Made by a program: the position numbers and the translations under genes. This document shows, piece after piece, positions 1 through 8,927 of a stretch of DNA of 64,000 nucleotides (within the stretch, counting starts at the first letter, position 1; each line of letters starts with the position of its first letter). The notes beneath the pieces were generated by a model. That model did no database searches. It had not been told where the DNA came from and saw nothing but the letters and a program-made list of their open reading frames with translations. The stretch is from assembly GCF_900142535.1 (NCBI RefSeq), contig NZ_FRBE01000001.1, forward strand, positions 62,001 to 126,000, given 5' to 3'. This stretch comes from Fibrobacter sp. UWEL (lineage in GTDB: Bacteria; Fibrobacterota; Fibrobacteria; Fibrobacterales; Fibrobacteraceae).

Positions 1-307
1 ATTCTCCCAGGTACATGGGGAAGTTTCTGTCTAGACTATCTACGTAGAGAACGCTGCTGTCCATCTTGGAACTGTCCCCATGGAAGAGTTCCACGTAGAT
101 TTTCATGGTGTCCCCGATGCTTACGGTATCCTTGTAGTTGATGTCAGCACGATCGCTTAAGGAGGTGCTGGACTTGAAGGATGCTACAGAGGAACTGCTA
201 TCGGCTTCTTCGTCATTGCTGCTGGAAGAGCCGCTATCGCTACAGGCAGCAAGCAAGGTAAATGCTGCCAAACTAAAAGTGCCAAGAACGAGTTTCTTGA
301 AGTTCAT
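1..307 (-). CDS. Lipoprotein, 3' end cut off by window edge
   Basis: Only the first 102 codons are visible; the gene runs off the left edge. The start codon is preceded by AGGAG at good spacing. The N-terminus has a lysine pair, a hydrophobic stretch and a lipobox (LLAAC), followed by a Ser/Asp/Glu-rich linker (SSSS runs), which is the usual form of Fibrobacter surface lipoproteins. The rest shows no domain I recognise. It starts 10 nt after the stop of the upstream beta-helix gene on the same strand, so the two are probably co-transcribed and may both act at the cell surface. Function unknown. Confidence 0.8.
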   Translation of the reverse strand, partial: MNFKKLVLGTFSLAAFTLLAACSDSGSSSSNDEEADSSSSVASFKSSTSLSDRADINYKDTVSIGDTMKIYVELFHGDSSKMDSSVLYVDSLDRNFPMYLGE

Positions 308-317
308 GGATAATCTC

Positions 318-3300
318 CTAGTTCAGGATGTAGAATTTCTGTTCTGCGTTAAAGGCTTCGCCATTCACTTTCAAAATGTACTTTCCGGTGGGGAAGGCTT
401 TTGCCTTGAACTTAAAGTTGATTTTCTTTTCGCCGTCCATTTCACGTGCGGCAACCGTAAGCATTCTCTTGCCGAATTCGTTGACGATTTCAATCTGGAC
501 GAACTGGGGGTAACCAACGGTTAAGTCAAAGTTGCAGTCCAGGGAGAACTTGTCGATGTTTACCTTGGAAAGGGTGTAGCCGCCATCCATGGATTCACCA
601 CCTACGGAACGGCTGTTGTCGTAATAGCCCACGAAAAGGCTGGGGGCCAACTGCTTGCCCGTGTTGCCAGACATGATGAAAGATTCCGTAGTGTCTGTTG
701 CGGTGAGAATCAAGGTGTACAGCTTGGAATCATGCTTGCGCTTGAAGAATTCCGTAAAGGTGGGGGTGCGGAGGAATGCTCCCAGGGGTGCCTTGGGATT
801 CAAGGTGATAATACCCAGGTAGTCTGCGAACTTTGTATCCACGCCACCACCGGAGTTTTTACGGATGTTGAACTGTCCGCCAGGCTGGGGAAGATTTGCG
901 GGCGCATTTTCCCAAGTCAGTTCGTAGTCAGGCCAATCCACGCTTAACTTCTGATCACCGTAGTTCATGTTCTTGGAAGTTTCCTTCAGACCGAAAATAT
1001 TCAGCTGGATGGGCTTCTTGACGGAATCCGGATCGAATTCCAGTTTGAGAGCTACGTCAAACAAAGGACCAGGCAGTGCGGACAAGTCAAATTTCAAGTA
1101 GATCTTTCCTGCTGCGCCGCTTCTGTTGGAAAGCTGCAACGTGGGATCCGTATTGTGGGGTGTGTAGTTGTCAAATTCAGAAATCCAGGTTGCTGCACCT
1201 CTACCGCTGGGAATGTTGTCGCCCGTATGGTCCATGGTGGTATAGCGCTTGTCAAATACGTAAATGCGGCTGGTATCGGAACCGGTGGAATAACCGTCAT
1301 CGCCAGTGAAAATCACGTTATAGCGTCCACTTGCGGTAAAGGTCATGTCGGTTTCGTATTCCGTAGAGTCGGAAATAATCACCTTACCAGGACCGGAGCC
1401 CTTCTTCCATTTGACGGGAACTTCGCAGAGACCGTCCCCGCGGCCATCGTCCTGGATGGAACCGAAAATGTGGAGCTTGTTGGGCTGGACCAGCAACATT
1501 TCTTCGTGAATGGTGGCGATGGGCTTTTCGTTAGGACCTTGCTTGGGGGCGTATCCCACGAAGAGCGGCAGGAAGGAACCGCCTTCTTCACGCTGGGTCA
1601 GGTCCTTGCCGAACAGGGACTTGATCTTGGATGCGGGGCGGGATTCTTCTACAATCTTGTAGAAAGGATTTCCGCGGGTAAGAGTCTCGCGCAGACCTGA
1701 AACGGAAAGTCCGGAATTGTCGTTGATGAACAGCGGGCGATCCTTGGCCTTGTCGCTGGCGATGACTTCTACGCCCACCAGCTCTGCGGATGCCTTGTTG
1801 AAGTTATGGAGAAGGGTGTTTCCGTCCTTGGCGGTTAGACCGAGAATCCAGACGGTGCCTCCGTTATTGGAAATCTTCGGACCCTTGGTATCGCCGGTCA
1901 TGGACACCTGACGACCCCACAACTTCTGGTAGTTCAGCTGAATCGTTCCGATGGAAACGTCTTCCATAAAGACATCGCCTGTACCCACTTCGTCAGTTTC
2001 CAGGGACTTGACCATCATGTTCTTCAACAGAATGGTACGTGTGGATTTCTGGATGATGCCGCTACCGAATTCGGAGAAACGTTCAATGGTCAATTCGTTG
2101 AATGCGCCCTTTTCTACGATGAACTTGCCCTTACCGTCGATTCGACCTTCGATACCGAGAATTCGACGCACGCGGTTACGGATGTAGATGTCGCGGTTAA
2201 TGGTCCAGCGACCTCCGGGAGGGAAGTAGATGGTTTCTGCACCGTCGTCGATTGCTTCCTGAATTGCCTTGGCATCGTCAGAACCTGTGTTCATCTTGCC
2301 GCCGTAGTCGCCTACGACTGTCACCCAGTTGTCTGCCTTCTGTTCGGCGAAGTTGGGCGTTTCTGCGATAGCGATGCGCATGGACTGCTTAGGGCTGTGG
2401 CAAAGTTGCTTGCTTTCCTGGGTGGAAAATTCGAAAATTTCAGAAGTGCCGATGTCTTCGCCAACACCCTTGATGGCTGAGCGAATCTTGGTCTTATACT
2501 TGCTTACCTTGACTCCACGGGCAAAAATGTGATGGTCTACAATAATGGCGGTGGTGGGCTTTGCATTGCCCTTACCCGGATCGTATTCGAAGGTACAGTC
2601 TAGCAACGTTAAGATTCCGTTCTGTCCGTGAGAGTATACTGCGGGAACCTTTCCCTTGAAGCGAAGGGCGCGGACCGCCAGATTCATGTCTTCATTTTCC
2701 AGACCATATTTCGTCTGGGCATTTAAGGTCACATGTTCCATAGTGACGGTATTCTTTTCACCCTTGGTGTAAACACCTGTGGAGAACCCGCGGATTTCCA
2801 CGTTCTTCAAAAGCAGGGGACCAATTCCGTCGTCATGTCCCAGGTCGATGCCGTAAACACCGGTAGTATCTCCGGAATAAACCTTCACGTTGGTGATATT
2901 TCCCTGGAAGGAGGCATTGAAACGGATTCCGATGGCACCGGGATTGCCTTTACCCGTACGGATGGTCAAATCACGGATGGCGTTACGAATGCGGGGCTCC
3001 GGACCGGCACCTGTATAAATAACTGGCTTGGGATAGTCTACGTTGTCAAAACCATAGGTGCTGTCTGCCAGCTGGATGATGGTTCCGCCAATACTTTGAC
3101 CCTGCAAGATGGTTCGTCTAGAGTCGGTACCCTTCTTTCCGGTTTCAGGCCAGGTCAGCTGGTCGTTTACCTTATAGATGCCATGGGGAAGGTAAATGAT
3201 GAAGTCACCATCCGGATGGTCGTTCAAGGCCTTTTGAATAGCTTCGGTATCATCCGTCTTACCGTCACCCTTTGCAAAATAGGGGTCTCTTGTGACGTTA

Positions 3301-3383
3301 ATGACTTTTGCGCCCAAAGGGAATTCCACCTGGGCGAATGCAATTGCAGAAAAAATAAGCGCTAAAATAATCGAGCGGGACAT
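318..3383 (-). CDS. Secreted beta-helix protein with two pectate-lyase-like domains and sorting domain
   Basis: Large exported protein of 1021 residues, probably acting on plant cell-wall polysaccharide outside the cell. A signal peptide (ending near FAQ) precedes two copies of a pectate-lyase-superfamily beta-helix (about residues 25-300 and 350-560), each opening with the hallmark G..DDT/A.AIQ.A. Such tandem arrangement is known from GH55-type glucanases and related lyases, so the exact substrate cannot be told. A PKD/Ig-like segment (about 640-735) follows, then a domain like the DNRLRE/CBM96 carbohydrate-binding fold (about 750-900), then a C-terminal segment (about 940-1021, ..PTGKYILKVNGE..) resembling a type IX secretion sorting domain. 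ATG at 3383 is chosen over an in-frame GTG 6 nt upstream because AGAGGTG sits at proper distance from the ATG. Confidence 0.8.
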   Translation of the reverse strand: MSRSIILALIFSAIAFAQVEFPLGAKVINVTRDPYFAKGDGKTDDTEAIQKALNDHPDGDFIIYLPHGIYKVNDQLTWPETGKKGTDSRRTILQGQSIGGTIIQLADSTYGFDNVDYPKPVIYTGAGPEPRIRNAIRDLTIRTGKGNPGAIGIRFNASFQGNITNVKVYSGDTTGVYGIDLGHDDGIGPLLLKNVEIRGFSTGVYTKGEKNTVTMEHVTLNAQTKYGLENEDMNLAVRALRFKGKVPAVYSHGQNGILTLLDCTFEYDPGKGNAKPTTAIIVDHHIFARGVKVSKYKTKIRSAIKGVGEDIGTSEIFEFSTQESKQLCHSPKQSMRIAIAETPNFAEQKADNWVTVVGDYGGKMNTGSDDAKAIQEAIDDGAETIYFPPGGRWTINRDIYIRNRVRRILGIEGRIDGKGKFIVEKGAFNELTIERFSEFGSGIIQKSTRTILLKNMMVKSLETDEVGTGDVFMEDVSIGTIQLNYQKLWGRQVSMTGDTKGPKISNNGGTVWILGLTAKDGNTLLHNFNKASAELVGVEVIASDKAKDRPLFINDNSGLSVSGLRETLTRGNPFYKIVEESRPASKIKSLFGKDLTQREEGGSFLPLFVGYAPKQGPNEKPIATIHEEMLLVQPNKLHIFGSIQDDGRGDGLCEVPVKWKKGSGPGKVIISDSTEYETDMTFTASGRYNVIFTGDDGYSTGSDTSRIYVFDKRYTTMDHTGDNIPSGRGAATWISEFDNYTPHNTDPTLQLSNRSGAAGKIYLKFDLSALPGPLFDVALKLEFDPDSVKKPIQLNIFGLKETSKNMNYGDQKLSVDWPDYELTWENAPANLPQPGGQFNIRKNSGGGVDTKFADYLGIITLNPKAPLGAFLRTPTFTEFFKRKHDSKLYTLILTATDTTESFIMSGNTGKQLAPSLFVGYYDNSRSVGGESMDGGYTLSKVNIDKFSLDCNFDLTVGYPQFVQIEIVNEFGKRMLTVAAREMDGEKKINFKFKAKAFPTGKYILKVNGEAFNAEQKFYILN

Positions 3384-3407
3384 AAACACCTCTTACCCTA
3401 ATATTAA

Positions 3408-3415
3408 CAAATGTA
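3408..3415 (-). promoter_or_regulatory. Possible -7 element (TACATTTG) of the beta-helix gene
   Basis: Read on the minus strand this is TACATTTG, matching the Bacteroidetes-type TAnnTTTG box. It lies 24 nt before the ATG at 3383, leaving room for the AGAGGTG ribosome binding site. No clear -33 TTTG at the usual spacing was seen. Confidence 0.35.
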
Positions 3416-3441
3416 TACAAATCCCGTGGAAAGTGTGTAAT

Positions 3442-4170
3442 TTATTGCTTACATTTCTCGTGTACAAAGGGGTTATGATCGCCTTGAACTTTGAAAATGC
3501 GACGATCCCTCTCACATTCTTTGTCTGTAACGGGATACATCTTGTCCCAGGCTTCGAATAACCTACGGTCCTGATTGGATAATTTCACTCCGTAAGTCTT
3601 TTCCATGTAAAAACTGGCTCGTGCTACGATACCTCTTGCTTCTTCCCGGGGCTGGGCTTTTTTCTCCTTGAAGTCTACAATGGTTTTGCAGTTTCCGTAC
3701 ATGGGCGTGGGATTGTTGGTCCACTGGCTGTACATGAAATTGTTGCGATCTCCGTTCACTTCTCCAATGGCGGGATAGAGGTTGTGCATGTCACCTTCCA
3801 TAATCTTGAAGGTGGTATCGTTGGCGCTGCAGTTCTTGCGGCCTCCTTCTTTCCAACATGACAGAAAATGACCCATATTGTGGGCAGTAACCATATGCTC
3901 CCACTCGATGCGTTCTGCTCGCTTTGTGCTTTTGCGGTTAGGATTGTCTCGAGGCTTAAAATCGCAACTGCTGAAGTCCACATTTTTTTTATCGTCGTAC
4001 TTGCAGCCGCAATAGAGGGTTTCTTGAAGTTCCCCGTAATAGACTCTACGTAGCTGCTTGCTAGCATCCCTGTAATTATAGTGTTGGGGTGCTGCCGTAG
4101 GATCAACCTTGGCAAAGCTGACCTGAGAAATAACCAAAAGTGCTAGGACAATGAAAAAACGTAGTTTCAT
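3442..4170 (-). CDS. endA: Endonuclease I (EndA/Dns-type secreted DNase)
   Basis: A 242-residue exported nonspecific endonuclease. An N-terminal signal peptide (about residues 1-20, ending SFA) is followed by the endonuclease I fold: YRDASKQLRRVYYGE near 33-47, a Cys-rich CGC segment, the catalytic EWEHMV motif (89-94) and NLYPAIGEVNGDR (130-142), whose His/Asn/Glu residues bind the metal in Vibrio Vvn and E. coli EndA. Several cysteines suit an oxidised secreted enzyme. It would degrade DNA in the periplasm or outside the cell, for nutrient use or to clear released DNA. It stands alone, divergent from folC and 58 nt upstream of the beta-helix gene on the same strand. Confidence 0.9.
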   Translation of the reverse strand: MKLRFFIVLALLVISQVSFAKVDPTAAPQHYNYRDASKQLRRVYYGELQETLYCGCKYDDKKNVDFSSCDFKPRDNPNRKSTKRAERIEWEHMVTAHNMGHFLSCWKEGGRKNCSANDTTFKIMEGDMHNLYPAIGEVNGDRNNFMYSQWTNNPTPMYGNCKTIVDFKEKKAQPREEARGIVARASFYMEKTYGVKLSNQDRRLFEAWDKMYPVTDKECERDRRIFKVQGDHNPFVHEKCKQ

Positions 4171-4254
4171 GGACCGACCTGATGTAAAAAATGATGTATA
4201 TGAAAACTAGATTTTTTTTGAAAATGGGGAATGAACGGTATTATTCCATATTGC

Positions 4255-4262
4255 TACATTTG
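4255..4262 (+). promoter_or_regulatory. TACATTTG box 4 nt before folC start
   Basis: TACATTTG matches TAnnTTTG and ends 4 nt before the folC ATG. If it is a -7 element, transcription would begin at or next to the A of the start codon, giving a leaderless message. No Shine-Dalgarno sequence is present upstream. Confidence 0.5.
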
Positions 4263-4266
4263 AAAT

Positions 4267-5565
4267 ATGCAAAACGCAGGAATGGAATACTTGAATTCCC
4301 GACTGATGTTCGGGATGATGCCAGGGCTCACCTCCACACGAATGCTGTGCGACGCCCTGGAAAATCCTCAGAAAAAGTTTAAGACCATCCATGTGGTGGG
4401 TACCAACGGGAAAGGCTCTACCAGCTATTACCTGTCGGGTATTCTAAAGGCGCATGGCTTTAAAACTGCTCTATACACTAGTCCCCATCTGGTGAGCCTT
4501 CGGGAACGAATCCGTGTGGATGATGTTCCTATTTCCGATGAGGATTTGGATCGCTATCTCCTGCAGGTAAAAGACGCTGCTGACAAGGTGAATGCTGGCC
4601 GTGACGCATCCCAGCAGATTGAACCTACGTTTTTTGAAGTCTTGACTCTGGTGGCGTTCCTCCATTATGCAAACTCCGGCGTGGAAGTTGCCGTGCTGGA
4701 AGCAGGAATGGGCGGGCGTCTGGATAGTACTGCTGTCGCCAACGGTTCTATGGCGGTTGTGACTAGCATTGGCCTGGAACATACGGAAGTCTTGGGCCCG
4801 ACGGAATCTGCCATCCTGAAGGAAAAGATGGCGGTGCTGGGGGAGGAATCCCTGGCGGGAAAGACGTTCGTGGTGGGCGGTCTCTCTCAGGAATTGCTGC
4901 TTGAAGCCCGACAGTTTGCCTCTGATCGCGGTGCAGATTTTGTTGTACCTGATATTCGTAAGGATGTGACTCTCCCGAATTTAGGGCAACATTACGTAGA
5001 AAACGCCAGCCTTTCTCTGGCTGTTGCAAAACAGTTCATTGGATCTTCCTACGATGACGCTCTGGCGATCCGCACGTTGTCCACTCGATCTTGGGCGGGC
5101 CGCATGCAGACTCTTACCGATGCCTTTGGCAAGGTCCGTTATATTCTGGATGGCGCCCACAATTCCCATGCGGTAAAGCGCCTGGTGGAAACACTCTCCA
5201 GGTACTATCCCCAGCAGAAATTCCATTGCGTGTTCGGCGCCCTGAAGGACAAGGACGTAGGGGAAATGCTGAAGCTGATGGGTCCCCATGTCAGTCATTG
5301 GCACATCACGAAAACGCCCTATCCAAGATTCCGCGAGTTAGACGACCTCCGTAACCTTCTGGCGGGCCTAGGCTTGAATGTGGCTACCGAGGGTGAACTT
5401 TCCCGTAAGTATCTGGACCAGGTCCTTGCTGAAGCAGGGGAAGCTCCAGTCCTGATTACAGGTAGTCTCTATATGATTGGCGAATCTGTACAGGCGTTGA
5501 AGAATGACTATGAAGGACTGGCTTTCTTCCGCGGGTTGGACCAGACCACCAACGAACACCGCTAG
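4267..5565 (+). CDS. folC: Folylpolyglutamate synthase / dihydrofolate synthase
   Basis: A 432-residue Mur-ligase-family enzyme. It adds L-glutamate to dihydropteroate and/or extends the polyglutamate tail of folates in the cytoplasm, using ATP. Visible features are the start motif YL.SR..FGM.PGL, the P-loop GTNGKGS (45-51), the middle segment VLEAGMGGRLDSTAV, GLEHTEVLG, and in the C-terminal domain ILDGAHNSHA. Length is typical. The start at 4267 has no Shine-Dalgarno sequence but follows a TACATTTG box by 4 nt, so translation may be leaderless. It is a single-gene unit, ending at a bidirectional terminator shared with the convergent lipoprotein gene. Confidence 0.93.
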   Translation: MQNAGMEYLNSRLMFGMMPGLTSTRMLCDALENPQKKFKTIHVVGTNGKGSTSYYLSGILKAHGFKTALYTSPHLVSLRERIRVDDVPISDEDLDRYLLQVKDAADKVNAGRDASQQIEPTFFEVLTLVAFLHYANSGVEVAVLEAGMGGRLDSTAVANGSMAVVTSIGLEHTEVLGPTESAILKEKMAVLGEESLAGKTFVVGGLSQELLLEARQFASDRGADFVVPDIRKDVTLPNLGQHYVENASLSLAVAKQFIGSSYDDALAIRTLSTRSWAGRMQTLTDAFGKVRYILDGAHNSHAVKRLVETLSRYYPQQKFHCVFGALKDKDVGEMLKLMGPHVSHWHITKTPYPRFRELDDLRNLLAGLGLNVATEGELSRKYLDQVLAEAGEAPVLITGSLYMIGESVQALKNDYEGLAFFRGLDQTTNEHR

Positions 5566-5590
5566 GAAGTTCTTTTAATACTGGACGTAA

Positions 5591-5626
5591 AAAGAAGAAT
5601 CCGCTTAACTAAGCGGATTCTTCTTT
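5591..5626. terminator. Bidirectional rho-independent terminator
   Basis: A perfect 17-bp inverted repeat (arms 5591-5607 and 5610-5626) with A-rich and T-rich ends. It lies between folC (+) and the convergent LPP20-like lipoprotein gene (-) and can end transcription from both sides. Confidence 0.85.
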
Positions 5627-5652
5627 ATTCTGCGGAATATGTAGAACAGAAA

Positions 5653-6207
5653 TTACTTCATGTCCGGATCATTTTCCATTTCGTCGTAAGCCTTCTTGGC
5701 CTTGGCGCGGATCTTGTCAGCTGCTTCGCCGGTGATCTTGCCTGCGTTGGTCAGTTCCTTCAGGTAGCTGTCCACAACGTCGGTCTTGACGGAGACCACG
5801 CCGTAGATGCGGTACTTGCCTTCTGCAGTGGATTCCATTTCCAGGTCGTTCATGGTTGCACCGCTGAGGTGGATCTTCACCTTGTTCTTGGAGGTGCTTT
5901 CGAAGTGTTCTGCGAATTCGTCACCCACTTCTTCCTTGAAGTTCTTTACCATGGCCTTGATGTAGGAATCGATGGACTTTGCCAGGTCTACACGGGCGTT
6001 CTGGTCAGCCTTTTCCATAGCAGTCTGCTGGTCCACGGATTCGCCGATGCCGAGGCCTGCTGCAGTGCCGTCATTCCAGTATGCCTTCTTGACGTTCTGC
6101 ATCTTGAGCAGCTGGTTCACAGCCTTTTCCTGCGGGGTCTCGCCTGCACAGCCGACCATAAAGAGTGCTGCCATAGCAAAAGCGATTGCTGCCATGATCT
6201 TCTTCAT
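5653..6207 (-). CDS. LPP20-like lipoprotein
   Basis: A 184-residue lipoprotein. I chose the ATG at 6207, preceded by AGGAG, over an upstream in-frame ATG at 6249 because it opens directly with MKKIM, a hydrophobic stretch and a lipobox (FMVGC). The body carries the LPP20 pattern: GLGIGES, a helix with spaced alanines (A..KAD.NAR.DLAKSI), then a strand-rich stretch (YRIYGVVSVKTDVV) and a charged C-terminal helix. Proteins of this fold occur in outer-membrane assemblies; the precise role is unknown. A secreted LPP20-like protein encoded at 8927 may be a distant relative. The gene shares the 6208-6441 divergent upstream region with the FecR lipoprotein. Confidence 0.75.
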   Translation of the reverse strand: MKKIMAAIAFAMAALFMVGCAGETPQEKAVNQLLKMQNVKKAYWNDGTAAGLGIGESVDQQTAMEKADQNARVDLAKSIDSYIKAMVKNFKEEVGDEFAEHFESTSKNKVKIHLSGATMNDLEMESTAEGKYRIYGVVSVKTDVVDSYLKELTNAGKITGEAADKIRAKAKKAYDEMENDPDMK

Positions 6208-6441
6208 AATATTTTCTCCTTGTTGAGTTCCGTTTGGCAATTTTGCCACTTTTTGATAGAAAAATACGATTTTGAAATGAAAAAGTCAAGCAAATCACCA
6301 CTATATGGTTATAAATGTGAGATTTATCTCATGTGAGGAATGTCATACTCGCGTTCGCACAACATAATTATAAATTTGTATGAGTTTGTATGACTTTGGG
6401 TGAAATCGTTTGGAATTGCGATAAACCGTAGTTAGGTGATT

Positions 6442-7944
6442 ATGAAGAGAATTTGCGTATGTGTGGCTGCCTTGTCCATGTTGTTCTGCGCTTGTCAGGA
6501 CAAGGATGCTGCATCCCAAAAGAAAATTGAGAAAAGTTCGGAAGTTTCTAAGCCTAAAGAGGAAAAAGCGAACTTTTTGACGAAAGTCCGCAGTAGAATT
6601 GGTGAAGCGTTTTTGCTTAAAGGTGGGATGGGGGATTCCTGGACGGAGGTGAAAACAGGGATCAAGGTGATTGAAAATGATCGCCTTCGCACGAAACTGG
6701 AATCCGAAGTCCTTTTGGCTGTTCGGGATGGCTCTATTCTAAAGATCGATGAAAATTCCGATGTTGCATTAAAAACTGAAAAGGGCTCTGATGGCCGCAA
6801 GGCGTTCCTTGTGAATGTAAACGAAGGTACTATTCATTTCGATATTCAAAAACAGAAGGATAACACCTTCCGATTTAAGACCGGGACCGCAGTGGTTTCC
6901 ATTCGAGGAACCGCTGGTTTCGTAGGAAACATAAAGGGAAAGACGGTTGCCTCCTTGAAGGAAGGTAAGGTGGATGTGGCTGATTCTTCCGGTCGTACCA
7001 ATCCCATTGAACAGAACCAGACCATTCTGTTGGATGAATCCGGTACGGTGCAGAAGATAGATTTGGCTTCTTCCGGTACAGAATTCCTTGCCAAGGCTTT
7101 GGATTCTATTGCGCAGGCAAGTCCCGAAGGTGCGTCTGTGGACAATCTGGAAAAGTCCTTGAAGGACTTTGATCATACTTACGTGAACCATCAGGACGAA
7201 TTCAAGAAGAAGTTGAACTTCAGTTTTACGGAATCCATTCCTGACACCATTACAGAAAATTCCATCACCCTTGTGGCTAAAGTTACTCCGGGCGTGATTG
7301 TATCGGTGTGGGGAGAACAGGATACGGTGGGTGCAGACAGCATTTATCGTAGATCCTTGAGCTGGGATAAAAGTGCTTACGGTGTAAAACGATTCCTGCT
7401 GGGTTGTAGTGATGGAACTGTGGATGTACCCTGTGTGGATAGCGTAATGACTACGGTGTATGTTTCTACAGGTGATGAAAATGAGGAAGATGCAGAAGAG
7501 GTTGAGGATGAGTCTGAAGAAGCCTCACCTATAGAAAACATGAAGGTGGATTTGGGAGATTCCCTGGAAAGAATTCACTTGGATCTGCCTGCTACAAAGC
7601 TGGATACTGCTTTGATGATTAACCTGGATGGCGTATCAAATGCTCAACTCAAGAATGTTGAATCTATTATGGTCTATCGTGGATCGAAGGTAATCAAGGC
7701 CATTAGTGGCACGGATGTAAAGGCCCTTCCTCTTAGAATTCCCGTATCCATCGCCCGTAACAAGATTGCTAATTTCAAGGTTGTGGTTACGACTAAGGAC
7801 GAACAGACTTACAGAAGTGAGAAAACTTTTGAAGTATTCTGCCTCACAGCAAATCATCCTGGTGGAAAAGCTCGAAAGAGAATTCGCTCCCTGGCTGAAG
7901 AATACAAACGTCTCGTGAAACAGAAAAAATTGACTAAGGAATAA
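6442..7944 (+). CDS. FecR-domain lipoprotein
   Basis: A 500-residue lipoprotein with a lipobox (LFCAC) just after a short signal sequence. Residues about 55-190 form a FecR domain: V..VREDG-like LLAVRDGSILKID, then F.V..GTIHFD and the hallmark F.F.TGTAVVSIRGT.GFVG. FecR domains occur in anti-sigma and surface proteins; with no TonB partner or sigma factor nearby, a structural or sensing role at the outer membrane is more likely. A Glu-rich linker (about 345-362) precedes a C-terminal region of beta-strand character. I prefer ATG 6442 over GTG 6436 because AGGTGAT then pairs well with the anti-SD. It starts a three-gene operon (gap to next gene 14 nt). Confidence 0.75.
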   Translation: MKRICVCVAALSMLFCACQDKDAASQKKIEKSSEVSKPKEEKANFLTKVRSRIGEAFLLKGGMGDSWTEVKTGIKVIENDRLRTKLESEVLLAVRDGSILKIDENSDVALKTEKGSDGRKAFLVNVNEGTIHFDIQKQKDNTFRFKTGTAVVSIRGTAGFVGNIKGKTVASLKEGKVDVADSSGRTNPIEQNQTILLDESGTVQKIDLASSGTEFLAKALDSIAQASPEGASVDNLEKSLKDFDHTYVNHQDEFKKKLNFSFTESIPDTITENSITLVAKVTPGVIVSVWGEQDTVGADSIYRRSLSWDKSAYGVKRFLLGCSDGTVDVPCVDSVMTTVYVSTGDENEEDAEEVEDESEEASPIENMKVDLGDSLERIHLDLPATKLDTALMINLDGVSNAQLKNVESIMVYRGSKVIKAISGTDVKALPLRIPVSIARNKIANFKVVVTTKDEQTYRSEKTFEVFCLTANHPGGKARKRIRSLAEEYKRLVKQKKLTKE

Positions 7945-7958
7945 GAAGAAGAGGTTTA

Positions 7959-8927
7959 ATGATGAAGAAGATTTTTGCAACGCTTACTGCATTAAGTGCT
8001 TTGACTTTGATGTCCTGCGCAGGAAGCAAACCGGAACAGAAGGATTACGATGCCGCCCGTCGCGATGTCCAGGCCGCTTACTCTGAAGTCCAGTATGATG
8101 AAGATGGCTCTGTGAAGTCTGAAATTCAGTCTACGGAGGCCACTCCCTCTATTCAGCTTTCTTCTGCTAAGTTTAAGACTACTCCTACGGTTCTTGTTGC
8201 TCCCGCCCTTACGGGAAAAATGAACGCCAGTATTGATGTTATCCGCAAGAACCCTCTGGCAAAGACTGCCATGGAAGTAATCAATGCTTACTTGACCAGC
8301 AGGGATTATAAGGTTGTTGGCCTCGAAAGCCAGGCACAGCTGGACGAAGTGGTGGAACTGCAGTCTTCCATTGCCGGCAATGATGAAGACTTGGCTTATG
8401 TGGCTGGTCTCTCTGTTGGTGCTGACATCAATATCACCTATTCCGGCTCCATTCAGGAAAATGACATTGTCATTGACTTGAATGCCAGCGAAGCTTCTAC
8501 GGCGAACCTTCTGGCTAGTGAATCCGTTCGCATGAAAAATGACGGGAATGAGTCTCAGCGCGCTCTGGTTCAAAAGTGCATGCAACAGGCTATTGTTGGC
8601 CTGGAAAATAAGGTCCGCGAGAAGTTGGCTGCCCAGCTGGAATCTGGAAACCAGTACAAGGTGGTGGCTCACTTGACGGGTCAGTTTACGGATGATCAGG
8701 CAGAAGAGATCTCCAATATGGTGTCTACCCAGATTCGCAAGAAGTTCAGTAAGATGCAGGTGATTTCCATGAGCCGCAACACTTACGACTTGATGTTGAC
8801 CGTGGATCCGGAACAGTACGAAGATGCCCAGATGGTTTACTCTGTCTTCTATGATGGCTTGAATGGTCTTGCCAAGGTTCGCAAGCAGAACATAACCAAG
8901 AAACTGATCATCCTGGAAATTCAGTAA
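7959..8927 (+). CDS. DUF6175-like lipoprotein
   Basis: A 322-residue lipoprotein with the lipobox LMSCAG. The central part (about 60-200) opens with PTVLVAPAL and contains a helix-rich stretch with VINAYLTSRDYKVVG and a strand/turn motif YVAGLSVGADINITYSG. This recalls the DUF6175 family of Bacteroidetes, which begins with a similar KPTIMVVP strand; that match is from memory and tentative. The C-terminal part (about 215-322) resembles a TolB-N/FlgO-type domain that repeats the same strand-helix logic. It overlaps the next gene by 1 nt (TAATG), so translation is coupled. Function unknown, probably in an outer-membrane complex with its two neighbours. Confidence 0.65.
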   Translation: MMKKIFATLTALSALTLMSCAGSKPEQKDYDAARRDVQAAYSEVQYDEDGSVKSEIQSTEATPSIQLSSAKFKTTPTVLVAPALTGKMNASIDVIRKNPLAKTAMEVINAYLTSRDYKVVGLESQAQLDEVVELQSSIAGNDEDLAYVAGLSVGADINITYSGSIQENDIVIDLNASEASTANLLASESVRMKNDGNESQRALVQKCMQQAIVGLENKVREKLAAQLESGNQYKVVAHLTGQFTDDQAEEISNMVSTQIRKKFSKMQVISMSRNTYDLMLTVDPEQYEDAQMVYSVFYDGLNGLAKVRKQNITKKLIILEIQ

